From a bacterium (GTDB taxonomy: Bacteria > CG2-30-53-67 > CG2-30-70-394): a DNA stretch of 25,636 nt. Position numbers and translations under genes: made by a program. This document shows, one piece after another, positions 14,648 through 21,970 of the stretch. Position 1 is the first letter of the stretch; every line of letters starts with the position of its first letter. Location: the NCBI GenBank assembly GCA_024278555.1, contig JAJRSX010000056.1, positions 1 through 25,636 of the forward strand, in the 5' to 3' direction. The notes below the pieces were generated by a model. The model did no database searches and was not told where the DNA came from. It saw only the letters and a program-made list of their open reading frames with translations.

Positions 14648-16843
14648 ATGGCCGGCCTCGACCGCGTACAGGTCCTCGACATCTTCCGGCAGGAGGCGGC
14701 CGAGCTCCTGCAGACCCTCTCCGACGGCCTGCTCCGCCTGGAGGATGCCGGCAGGGATCCCGCCGTGGTCCAGGAGCTGTTCCGCGCCGCCCACACCATG
14801 AAGGGGTCGGCGGCGATGATGGAGCTCACCACCATCTCCCAGGTCGCCCATCGCATGGAGGACATCCTCGGGGAGGTGCAGGGCGAGCAGGTGGCGGTCA
14901 CCGGCCCCCTCGTCACCCTCCTCTTGGAGGGGGTCGACACCATCCAGGAGGCCCTCGCCGGAGACGAGTCGGGGCTGGAGCCGTACAAGGCACGCCTGGC
15001 CGCCTTCGACCCGGGAGCGCCGCCCGCGGACGCCCCAACCGCGCCACCCAAACCGCGCGCGCCGCGCGCCGAGAGCCGCGACACGGGCGAGCGGCTGCAG
15101 ACGATCCGGGTCGATACCACCAAGCTCAACGGCCTGATCAACGGCGTCGGCGAGCTGATCATCAGCAAGAACATCCTCCAGGAGGCGATGGTCAACCTGG
15201 AGCAGATCCAGCGTGAGTTGGAGCAGCTCACCTTCCTCTTTGGCAGCTCCACCGTGCGTCTGGAGCGGGAGGTGGCGCACCAGGCGGCGACAATCGGCGA
15301 GGCCGCGGGCGAGGCGCTGCGCCAGGTTCACCACAAGGTGGAGGAGGAGATCCTGCCGGTGCGCGGCGAACTCGATCGCCTTGCCACGGGCCTCGCCGCG
15401 GCGATCGGCACGGTGACCGGCCAGGGCGACGTCCTCGCCAAGCACACCCTGGAGCTGAAAAACCTGGTGACCCAGGTGCGCATGATCCCGGTGACCGCGG
15501 TCTTCGACCGGGTGCCGCGGATCATCCGCGATGCCGCCGCCGCCGAGGCCAAAGAGGTGCGCCTGGTGCGCACCGGCCAACAGACCGAGATCGACCGCGG
15601 GGTCGCCGAGAAGGTATTCGACCCGCTCCTCCACATCATCCGCAACGCGGTCTCCCACGGCATCGAGCCGCCGGAGGTACGGCGTGCGGCGGGCAAGGAG
15701 GAGGTGGGCGAGGTCCGCCTGTCGGCGCGCACCGAGTGCGGCCGGGTGGTGATCGAGGTCTCCGACGACGGCGCCGGTATCGACACCGCACGGATTCGTG
15801 ACAAGGCCCTGGCGAGCGGCGTGGTGAGCGAGGCCGACGCGGCCGACTACAGCGAGCGCGACTGGCTCCAGATGATCTTCCGCCCCAGCTTTTCTACCGC
15901 CCGCGAGGTGACCGCCGTCTCCGGTCGCGGCGTCGGCATGGACGTGGTGAAGTCGGCCATCGAGGCGCTCAAGGGACAGGTGGAGGTCCACACCGACCAC
16001 GGCCACGGCACCACCATCACCCTGTCGCTGCCGTCGTCCCTGGACATCGCCCAGGCGATGCGCATCCGTGCCGGCGGCCAGGAGTTGATCTTCCTCATGG
16101 ACTCCCTGGAGACGGCGCAGGGGGGACGGAGCGGGGATGTGGTCATCGCCAAGGAGGGGCGCTTCCTCACCCTGGGGGAGCGGATGGTTCCCCTGTGCCG
16201 CCTCGACGGCCTCCTCCACCTGCCGCAACAGTGGTCGACCGGCTGGCTCGACCGACCGATCCTCGTCTTGCGGGTCCTCGATCGTGCGGTGGCGATCCTG
16301 GTCGACGAGATCGTCGACCACGAAGAGATCTTCGTAAAACCGCCCCACCCGGTGGTGCAGGCGCTCCCTCTCTACGCCGGCGCCACCCTCCTCGGCGACG
16401 GTCGGGTGCGCCCCATCCTCAGCGCCGGCCACCTCCTCGACCTGGTCGGTGGGCAGGGGTCGGACGGCAAGTGTCGCCTCACCCCCATCGTGCCCCTTGA
16501 CGAGGTTGCCGCCCGCCTTGCCGGCGGCGTGCTCCTGGTCGCCGGCTGTGACGCCCTCCTGCCGCCGGGCTGGCTGTCACTCCTTGCCGAACGGGGCGTC
16601 CAGGTTCTCACGGTCGACGAGGCCGAGGCCCTGGCCAGTATCGTCGCTATCGGGAAGGGTGCGCTCCTGTTGGCGCGGCCGCGGGTGGCGCAGGAGATCA
16701 GCGAAGGGGTCGCCGGGGTCACCGTCTGCGTCGTCTGCAATCAGGGCGAGACCCCGCCACCCGGCACCACCCACTGGGTCACCCCGCCGATCGACACCAC
16801 CGTCCTCGACGAGTGCCTCCTCGACCTGCTTTCAGCCGGATGA
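14648..16843 (+). CDS. CheA-type chemosensory histidine kinase with long P3 and a degenerate C-terminal receiver-like tail
   Basis: The 731-residue kinase has an HPt/P1 domain with phospho-acceptor His49 (FRAAHTMKGSA). A Pro/Ala-rich linker (about 108-150) has no P2 domain. The P3 dimerisation region is about twice normal length: about 110 residues separate VGELIISKN from TQVRMIPV. The ATPase domain has an N box at about 330 (IIRNAVSHGIEPPE), G1 DDGAGID at about 375 and G2 GRGVGMDVV. A P5/CheW-like domain extends to about 615. The last roughly 105 residues (GGVLLVAGCD... to DLLSAG) alternate hydrophobic strands and helices like a receiver but lack its acidic pair, phospho-Asp and Lys. The ATG at 14648 lies 7 nt after the receptor gene and has only a weak ribosome site. 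Partner of the upstream double receiver by context. Confidence 0.92.
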   Translation: MAGLDRVQVLDIFRQEAAELLQTLSDGLLRLEDAGRDPAVVQELFRAAHTMKGSAAMMELTTISQVAHRMEDILGEVQGEQVAVTGPLVTLLLEGVDTIQEALAGDESGLEPYKARLAAFDPGAPPADAPTAPPKPRAPRAESRDTGERLQTIRVDTTKLNGLINGVGELIISKNILQEAMVNLEQIQRELEQLTFLFGSSTVRLEREVAHQAATIGEAAGEALRQVHHKVEEEILPVRGELDRLATGLAAAIGTVTGQGDVLAKHTLELKNLVTQVRMIPVTAVFDRVPRIIRDAAAAEAKEVRLVRTGQQTEIDRGVAEKVFDPLLHIIRNAVSHGIEPPEVRRAAGKEEVGEVRLSARTECGRVVIEVSDDGAGIDTARIRDKALASGVVSEADAADYSERDWLQMIFRPSFSTAREVTAVSGRGVGMDVVKSAIEALKGQVEVHTDHGHGTTITLSLPSSLDIAQAMRIRAGGQELIFLMDSLETAQGGRSGDVVIAKEGRFLTLGERMVPLCRLDGLLHLPQQWSTGWLDRPILVLRVLDRAVAILVDEIVDHEEIFVKPPHPVVQALPLYAGATLLGDGRVRPILSAGHLLDLVGGQGSDGKCRLTPIVPLDEVAARLAGGVLLVAGCDALLPPGWLSLLAERGVQVLTVDEAEALASIVAIGKGALLLARPRVAQEISEGVAGVTVCVVCNQGETPPPGTTHWVTPPIDTTVLDECLLDLLSAG

Positions 16844-16858
16844 CAAGCGTTCAGCTTT

Positions 16859-16889
16859 CAGCGATCAGCTCTCGGTTTGCTGATCGCTG
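16859..16889. terminator. Perfect 11-bp hairpin between convergent cheA-type gene and argD
   Basis: CAGCGATCAGC (16859-16869) and GCTGATCGCTG (16879-16889) form a perfect stem with a 9-nt loop. It is centred between two convergent stop codons, so it may end transcription from both sides, although neither side has a good T-tract. The adjoining TTCAGCTTTCAGC also occurs, slightly changed, near 3110, suggesting a small dispersed repeat. Confidence 0.55.
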
Positions 16890-16896
16890 GCCGTTC

Positions 16897-18093
16897 TCAT
16901 CCTTCGCTCAGAGCCTGCTCCACCGCCCCAAGGGCCTCGGCTACCTCGGCCTCGGAGATCACCAGCGGCGGCAACAGGCGCAGGACCTGCGCTCCCGCCG
17001 GCAGGGCGATCACCCCCGCCGCCCGTAGCCGATCGAGAATCGGCGCCACCGGCCGGTCGAGGGCGACACCCACCATCAGGCCGCGACCGCGTACCTCCCG
17101 GATCGCCTCGTTGCGCGACGCGATCACCGCCAGCCCATCGAAGAGCTGCGCCCCGCGGGCGGCGGCGTTGGCGACCACGCCGCCGTCGGTGAGAAGCTCC
17201 AGGACCACCCGGGCCGCGGCGCACACCAGGGGGTTGCCGCCGAAGGTGGAGGCGTGGGTCCCAGGGGTCAGGACCGTTCCCGCCGCCTCGGTGGCGACGA
17301 TGGCGCCGATCGGCACCCCGCCGCCGAGCCCCTTGGCCAGGGTCATGACGTCCGGGGTGACCCCCTCGTGCTGGTGGCAGAAGAGCTTGCCGGTGCGCCC
17401 CATCCCGGTCTGGACGCAGTCGAAGATCAGGGTGAGGTCGCGCTCGTCGCAGAGCCGCCGCAGCCCGGCGAGGAAGCCCGCCGGCGGCACCACGATGCCG
17501 CCCTCACCCTGGATCGGCTCCACCAGGATGGCGCAGTGGGCGTCGGTAAGGGTCGCCTCCACCGCGTCGAGATCACCGTAGTCGGCGAAGTCGAACCCCT
17601 CCACGGTCGGCTCGAACCCCTTCCACACCTTCTCCTGGCCGGTGGCCGAGAGGGTCGCCAGGGTGCGGCCATGGAAGCTCTGGTGAAAGGCGAGGGTCCG
17701 GTAGCGGCCCGGGCCGAAGCGGTCGCGGGAGCGCTTGCGTGCCAGCTTGATCGCCCCCTCGTTCGCCTCCGCCCCGGAGTTGCAAAAGAAGACCCGGTCG
17801 CCGAAGGAGTGGGCGCAGAGCTGCTCGGCCACCGCCACCATCGGCTCGCAGCAGTAGAGGTTGGAGACCTGGATCAGCCGCGCCGCCTGGGCCGCGATCG
17901 CCTCCGTGAGGCGCGGGTGGCCGTGGCCGAGGCAGCAGCAGCCGATGCCGGCGGCGAGGTCGAGATAGCTGCGCCCCCCGTCGTCCCACAGGCGACACCC
18001 TTCGCCGCGGACAAAGGTCACCGGCAGCCGCCCATAGGTCGGCATCACCACCCGCTCCGCCCGCTCGATCCACGCTGGTTCGCCCGTCTGCAT
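16897..18093 (-). CDS. argD: Acetylornithine aminotransferase (class III PLP aminotransferase)
   Basis: ArgD converts N-acetylglutamate semialdehyde to N2-acetylornithine in arginine synthesis. The 398-residue protein has NSGAEANEGAIKLARK (PLP phosphate region), EPIQGEGGI, IFDCVQTGMGRTG with Asp225 for the pyridine nitrogen, and MTLAKGLGGGVPIGA with the Schiff-base Lys254. THASTFGGNPLVCAAA and RGRGLMVGVAL follow. Length and motifs fit ArgD better than other class III enzymes such as ornithine or succinylornithine transaminases, but the substrate cannot be fixed from sequence. The usual DEVQTG motif reads DCVQTG here, and CCC and CC clusters occur at residues 52-54 and 81-82. The ATG at 18093 has GGAGG 5 nt upstream. 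No argF or other arg gene is adjacent on its 3' side within the window. Confidence 0.9.
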   Translation of the reverse strand: MQTGEPAWIERAERVVMPTYGRLPVTFVRGEGCRLWDDGGRSYLDLAAGIGCCCLGHGHPRLTEAIAAQAARLIQVSNLYCCEPMVAVAEQLCAHSFGDRVFFCNSGAEANEGAIKLARKRSRDRFGPGRYRTLAFHQSFHGRTLATLSATGQEKVWKGFEPTVEGFDFADYGDLDAVEATLTDAHCAILVEPIQGEGGIVVPPAGFLAGLRRLCDERDLTLIFDCVQTGMGRTGKLFCHQHEGVTPDVMTLAKGLGGGVPIGAIVATEAAGTVLTPGTHASTFGGNPLVCAAARVVLELLTDGGVVANAAARGAQLFDGLAVIASRNEAIREVRGRGLMVGVALDRPVAPILDRLRAAGVIALPAGAQVLRLLPPLVISEAEVAEALGAVEQALSEG

Positions 18094-18420
18094 CGCTACC
18101 TCCGCTCGCCGCACCCGGCCCCATCCCCATGGAGAGGGGGGCTTTGTAGCACATCGCCGGGGCGCCCATCCCCACGCCACCGCTCCTCACCACCACCGCG
18201 GCCGCGGCACCATCCGCGGATTCCCGGGCGGCTCGGTGTCGCGGATGTGGGGAGCGCCCGCTGCCGGTAAGGGGAGGGAGCGGAGCAGGGAGGCGTGGGA
18301 GAAGAATCGCGGCCCGTGCAGGGGCCTTGGAGGCGGCGCCCGTGCGCGACGTTCCACCTGACGATCGCGCGGCGAACCGGTGGGTTGATTCCGCCGGTCG
18401 CCAGGCCCAAGACTGGCGCC
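18094..18420. other. Divergent intergenic region between argD and the small hypothetical gene
   Basis: This 327-nt GC-rich stretch should hold the argD promoter on the minus strand and that of the small plus-strand gene. It contains the self-complementary CCGCGGCCGCGG near 18200. I found no convincing sigma70 boxes, riboswitch or RNA gene. Confidence 0.4.
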
Positions 18421-18699
18421 ATGAAGCAGAGCGAGATCCTCGAAGAGCTGGAGCAGGTGGCGGCGCGTGCCGGGGTGCGGGTGCGCTACGAGCGGGCCGA
18501 GTTCACCGCCGGCTCGTGCATCCTCAACGGTGAGGCGATGATCATCGTCAACAGCAAGCTCTCCCCGCGCGAGCGGGTCCGCGCCCTGGCCCGCGAGGTG
18601 GCACGCCTCGACCTGGAGGCGCTCTTCATCCGTCCCGAGGTCCGCCGTTACCTGGAGTCGGCCCTGCCGCTGCCGGTGGAGGAGACGTCCGCGCGCTGA
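18421..18699 (+). CDS. Small hypothetical protein, possibly a degenerate zincin-like fold
   Basis: The 92-residue protein is not assigned to a family. It has an N-terminal helix (MKQSEILEELEQVAARAGV), a beta-rich core (RVRYERAEFTAGSCILNGEAMIIVN), then SPRERVRALAREVARLDLEALFIRPEVRRYL. The layout strand-turn-IIVN-helix with LAREVARLD resembles the place where short IrrE/ImmA-like zincins have L-x-HE-x-x-H, but no metal-binding histidines remain; this is a guess. No Shine-Dalgarno precedes the ATG at 18421. The frame is open upstream to 18295 but without a better start. It lies 68 nt ahead of the response-regulator gene and may be co-transcribed with it. Confidence 0.62.
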   Translation: MKQSEILEELEQVAARAGVRVRYERAEFTAGSCILNGEAMIIVNSKLSPRERVRALAREVARLDLEALFIRPEVRRYLESALPLPVEETSAR

Positions 18700-18767
18700 G
18701 AGGATCGGCTGTCCCGTGGCGTGGGCCGGGGGTCGAACGGACCCGCGGGCCGCGGGGGGAGCGCCTC

Positions 18768-19487
18768 ATGCGACACAAGATCCTCGTGGTGGAAGATGAC
18801 CGGGAGATCGCCGGGCTGGTAGCGCTCAACCTGCGCGATGAGGGGTGGGCGGTGGACCGGGCCGCCGACGGACGCGCCGCCCTCACCCACCTGCGAGCGA
18901 CCGCCTACGACCTGGTGGTCCTCGACCTGATGCTGCCGGACATGGACGGCCTCGACCTCTGCCGGACGATCCGCTCGCGCGACGACGACCCACCCATCCT
19001 CATCCTCACCGCCCGCACCGCGGAGCTCGACCGGGTGGTGGGGCTGGAGCTCGGCGCCGATGACTACGTCACCAAGCCCTTCAGTGTCCGCGAGCTGGTG
19101 GCGCGGGTGCGGGCCCTCTTCCGGCGGGTGGACAAGGCGCGCGGCGGCGACCGCGGCCGACCGCCGGAGCCGATCGAGGCCTTCGGCCTGGTCCTCGATC
19201 CCGAGCGGCGGCGGGTGACGGTAGACGCGCGGCCGGTGCAGCTCACCGCCAAGGAGTTCGACCTCCTGCACCACTTCGTCCGCCACCCGGGTCGGGTCTA
19301 TTCCCGTGCTCAGCTCCTCGATCTCGTCTGGGGGCGCGGCCACGACGGCTACGAGCACACGGTCAACTCCCACGTGAACCGCCTGCGGGCGAAGATCGAA
19401 GCCGACCCGGCGGCACCGCGTTACATCCGCACCGTCTGGGGGGTCGGCTACAAGTTCCCCGACGGCGACGACTGGGCCGAGGGGTAA
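18768..19487 (+). CDS. OmpR/PhoB-family response regulator
   Basis: The 239-residue regulator has a receiver domain with D10-D11, phospho-acceptor D53 (VVLDLMLPDMDG), T81 and K103 (YVTKPF). A winged-helix DNA-binding domain follows (about 145-235; LTAKEFDLLHHFVRHPGRVYSRAQLLD, VNSHVNRLRAKIE, YIRTVWGVGYKF). It probably binds direct repeats as a dimer. The ATG at 18768 follows a purine-rich GGGGGGAG. It ends 4 nt before the kinase gene, so they are one transcription unit. The three GTGAG repeats at 20946-20972 are a plausible target. Confidence 0.95.
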   Translation: MRHKILVVEDDREIAGLVALNLRDEGWAVDRAADGRAALTHLRATAYDLVVLDLMLPDMDGLDLCRTIRSRDDDPPILILTARTAELDRVVGLELGADDYVTKPFSVRELVARVRALFRRVDKARGGDRGRPPEPIEAFGLVLDPERRRVTVDARPVQLTAKEFDLLHHFVRHPGRVYSRAQLLDLVWGRGHDGYEHTVNSHVNRLRAKIEADPAAPRYIRTVWGVGYKFPDGDDWAEG

Positions 19488-19491
19488 CCCC

Positions 19492-20949
19492 ATGCTGCGC
19501 ACCCTCTACGCCAAGCTCGCCGCCGCCCTCCTCCTCCTCTTCTCTCTCCTTGGCCTGCTCTATGTGGCGATCACCCTCCTCAGCACCCGGCTCTACCTGC
19601 AGGAGGCGAACCAGCACCTGCACCGGGGGCTCGCCCGGCGGCTCGTCTCGGAGGGGCTGATCGGCGCCCGCGGGGAGGTGGACGAGGCGGCGCTGGGCGA
19701 CATCTTCCACACCCTGATGGTGATCAACCCGAGCATCGAGTGCTATCTCCTCGACCGCGAGGGGCGCCTCCTCGCCTTCTCCGCACCGCCGGGCAAGGTG
19801 AAGGCGAAGCGTGTCGCCCTCGCCCCCATCGAGCGCTTCCTGCGCGCCTCCCGGGGGGGGCCGGTGCTCGGCGATGACCCGCGCCACCCGGGGGTACGGC
19901 GGGTCTTCTCCGTCGCCCCGGTGGAGCGCGACGGGGCGCGGCGCGGCTACCTCTACGTGATCCTCGCCGGGGAGCGGTACCAGTCCGCGTTTCAGGCTTT
20001 GCGCCAGAGCTACATCACGCGCATGAGCGTCGGCCTCGTGTGTGCCGGCCTGCTCTTCGTCTTCACCGCCGGGCTGCTCTTCTTCCATCTCCTCACGCGG
20101 CCGTTGCGGCGGCTCACGGCGGCGGTGGAGTCCTTCCCCGGGCAGGGGCCGGCCCCCCACGGCCGGTCGGCGGCGGGGGACGAGATCGATCGCCTGGAGG
20201 CCTCCTTTCACGACATGGCGGCGCGTATCGAGGCACAGATGCAGCGGCTGCAGGCGGCGGACCACGAGCGGCGCCAGCTCGTCTCCAATATCTCCCACGA
20301 CCTGCGCACCCCCCTGGCATCGATCCAGGGCCACCTGGAGACGGTGACGCTGAAGTCCGAGAGCCTCTCGCCCGAGGAGCGCCGCCGCTACCTGGAGGTG
20401 GCCATGGCGAGCTGCCGGCGGCTGTCGCGCCTCATCGCCGAGCTCTTCGAGCTCGCCCGCCTCGACTCCCCCGAGACCCGGCTCCAGGCGGAGCGCTTCC
20501 CCCTGCCGGAGCTGGTCCACGACGTGGTCCAAAAGCTCGAGCTCGCCGTCGAGGCGAAGGGGCTCACGGTGGAGGTCCGGCGTGGTGAGTCGATCCCCTT
20601 CGTCCACGCCGACATCGGCCTGGTGGAGCGGATCCTCGAGAACCTGTTGAAGAACGCCATCGAGCACAGCCCGGAGGGGGGGGTGATCCGCGTCGACTTC
20701 TGCCGCACCGCGGGCGAGGCGGTGGAGGTGCGGGTGACCGACCGGGGTCCGGGCATCGACCCGGAGGACACGACGCGGATCTTCGAGCGCTTCTACCGCG
20801 TCCGCCAAGAGAGCCACCCGCGGGCCGCCGGCTGCGGCCTCGGCCTGGCCATCGTCAAACGCATCGTCGATCTCCATGGGGGCGTCGTCCACGCCGGCCG
20901 CGGCCCGGAGGGGGGCGCCACCTTCGCCTTCACCCTGCCGGTGGCGTGA
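19492..20949 (+). CDS. Membrane sensor histidine kinase, partner of the OmpR-type regulator
   Basis: The 485-residue kinase has TM1 at about residues 8-30 and a periplasmic sensor of about 145 residues (NPSIECYLLDREGRLLAFSAP, VFSVAPVERDGARRGYLYVILAGE) that looks PDC/Cache-like. TM2 lies at about 178-200, with a HAMP region after it. The H box has His269 (VSNISHDLRTPL). The ATPase domain shows the N box ENLLKNAIEHSPEG, G1 DRGPGID, the F box FERFYRV and G2 GCGLGLAIVKRIV. The ATG at 19492 lies 4 nt after the regulator's stop. The signal sensed is unknown. The next gene downstream encodes a secreted spondin-domain protein. Confidence 0.94.
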   Translation: MLRTLYAKLAAALLLLFSLLGLLYVAITLLSTRLYLQEANQHLHRGLARRLVSEGLIGARGEVDEAALGDIFHTLMVINPSIECYLLDREGRLLAFSAPPGKVKAKRVALAPIERFLRASRGGPVLGDDPRHPGVRRVFSVAPVERDGARRGYLYVILAGERYQSAFQALRQSYITRMSVGLVCAGLLFVFTAGLLFFHLLTRPLRRLTAAVESFPGQGPAPHGRSAAGDEIDRLEASFHDMAARIEAQMQRLQAADHERRQLVSNISHDLRTPLASIQGHLETVTLKSESLSPEERRRYLEVAMASCRRLSRLIAELFELARLDSPETRLQAERFPLPELVHDVVQKLELAVEAKGLTVEVRRGESIPFVHADIGLVERILENLLKNAIEHSPEGGVIRVDFCRTAGEAVEVRVTDRGPGIDPEDTTRIFERFYRVRQESHPRAAGCGLGLAIVKRIVDLHGGVVHAGRGPEGGATFAFTLPVA

Positions 20950-20972
20950 GAAAAATGTGAGATCTGCGTGAG
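20946..20972 (+). promoter_or_regulatory. Three GTGAG direct repeats at 11-bp period: probable response-regulator binding site
   Basis: GTGAG occurs at 20946-20950, 20957-20961 and 20968-20972, each start exactly 11 bp from the last, so all lie on one face of the helix. The first overlaps the kinase stop codon. OmpR-family regulators commonly bind direct repeats with an 11-bp period. The array sits 75 bp upstream of the spondin-domain gene, the right place for an activator. Confidence 0.6.
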
Positions 20973-21046
20973 GGAAAGCGGATTTCCGGTGGATACGGTG
21001 GGGCTGTTCACCACCCCGTTCCCCCCTTCGATCCAGGAGATCCGTC

Positions 21047-21793
21047 ATGCAGAAGCGACCCCTCGCCCCCCTCGGCCACCTCGTCCTCGGGCTGTGCACC
21101 CTCCTCTCCGCCCTCCCTGCGGCCGCCGGCGACGGCGGCCGGGTCATCACCATGGAGATCACCAACACCACCCACGCCATCTTCTTCACCCCCCTGCTGG
21201 TCACCGCCCACGCCCGCGACGCCCACCTCTTCCAGTTGGGCACGGCCGCCTCGGCCGAGCTTCAGGCGATGGCCGAGGGGGGCGATCTTAGCGGCCTCCT
21301 CGTCGCTCTCGGCGGTACGGACGGTGACACCGTCGCTGATCCCGCCGGTGGCCTCCTCGCCCCCGGTGAGACCGCCACCGTGACCCTCACGGTTCACCGC
21401 CACGCCGCCCTCTCCATCGTCGCCATGATGCTCCCCACCAACGATGGCTTCGTCGGCCTCGACGCGCTGCCCATCCCCGCGAAGCGCGGCCTCTACACCT
21501 ACGGGCTCACCGCCTATGACGCGGGCACCGAGGCGAACAACGAGCTCATCAACGGCGGCGGCGCGCCGGGCGTGTTGGGGATCCCGGCGGACCCGGGCGG
21601 TCGCGGCGGCACCGGTGGTACCGGCGTCACCACCATGGAGGCCAACCACAAGGTGCATGTGCACCGCGGTATCCTCGGAGACACCGACCCCGACGGCGGC
21701 ATCAGCGACCTCGACGTCCGCATGCACCGCTGGCAGAACCCGGTGGCGCAGCTCCGCCTCCGGGTGGGCGGTGACGACGAAGACGACGACTGA
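21047..21793 (+). CDS. Secreted spondin-domain protein
   Basis: The 248-residue product has a signal peptide (MQKRPLAPLGHLVLGL..., probable cut after PAAA near residue 27). A Spondin_N-type domain follows: ITMEITNTTHAIFFTPLLVTAH, FQLGTAASAELQAMAEGGD, LAPGETATVTL, MMLPTNDGFVGLDALP, LTAYDAGTEANNELING and VHVHRGILGD. The family is best known from animal extracellular-matrix proteins, and bacterial members are secreted proteins of unknown function. The tail is very acidic (GGDDEDDD), perhaps calcium-binding. The ATG at 21047 has AGGAG 7 nt upstream. It lies directly behind the two-component pair, with candidate operator repeats in between, so it is the likely target of that system. Confidence 0.87.
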   Translation: MQKRPLAPLGHLVLGLCTLLSALPAAAGDGGRVITMEITNTTHAIFFTPLLVTAHARDAHLFQLGTAASAELQAMAEGGDLSGLLVALGGTDGDTVADPAGGLLAPGETATVTLTVHRHAALSIVAMMLPTNDGFVGLDALPIPAKRGLYTYGLTAYDAGTEANNELINGGGAPGVLGIPADPGGRGGTGGTGVTTMEANHKVHVHRGILGDTDPDGGISDLDVRMHRWQNPVAQLRLRVGGDDEDDD

Positions 21794-21803
21794 CCGGCGG
21801 CCC

Positions 21804-21840
21804 GGGGCGGGGCGTCCGCACGGCGCGGGCGCCCCGCCCC
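21804..21840 (+). terminator. Perfect 11-bp GC hairpin after the spondin-domain gene
   Basis: GGGGCGGGGCG (21804-21814) pairs perfectly with CGCCCCGCCCC (21830-21840) over a 15-nt loop, starting 10 nt after the stop codon. No T-run follows, so termination may be weak or the stem may protect the 3' end of the transcript. Confidence 0.55.
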
Positions 21841-21970
21841 CTCCACGGTCGTCCCGTTGCTCCCCGCCGCCGGGCGGACCGCCGGCACCAGGCGGCAGCA
21901 GGGAGCCGGGACACCCTGTCCGGCGGGTCGGTCTCCCCGGCGCTTCTGCGGTGGCGCCCGCGCCCCTACC

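Noticed and set aside
11077-15252. Open frame of 1391 codons on the minus strand, antisense to the chemosensory operon
   Set aside because: Very long antisense frames are expected in such GC-rich DNA. Its translation is rich in His, Arg and Gly without domain patterns, while the plus strand encodes clear CheW, receptor and CheA domains.
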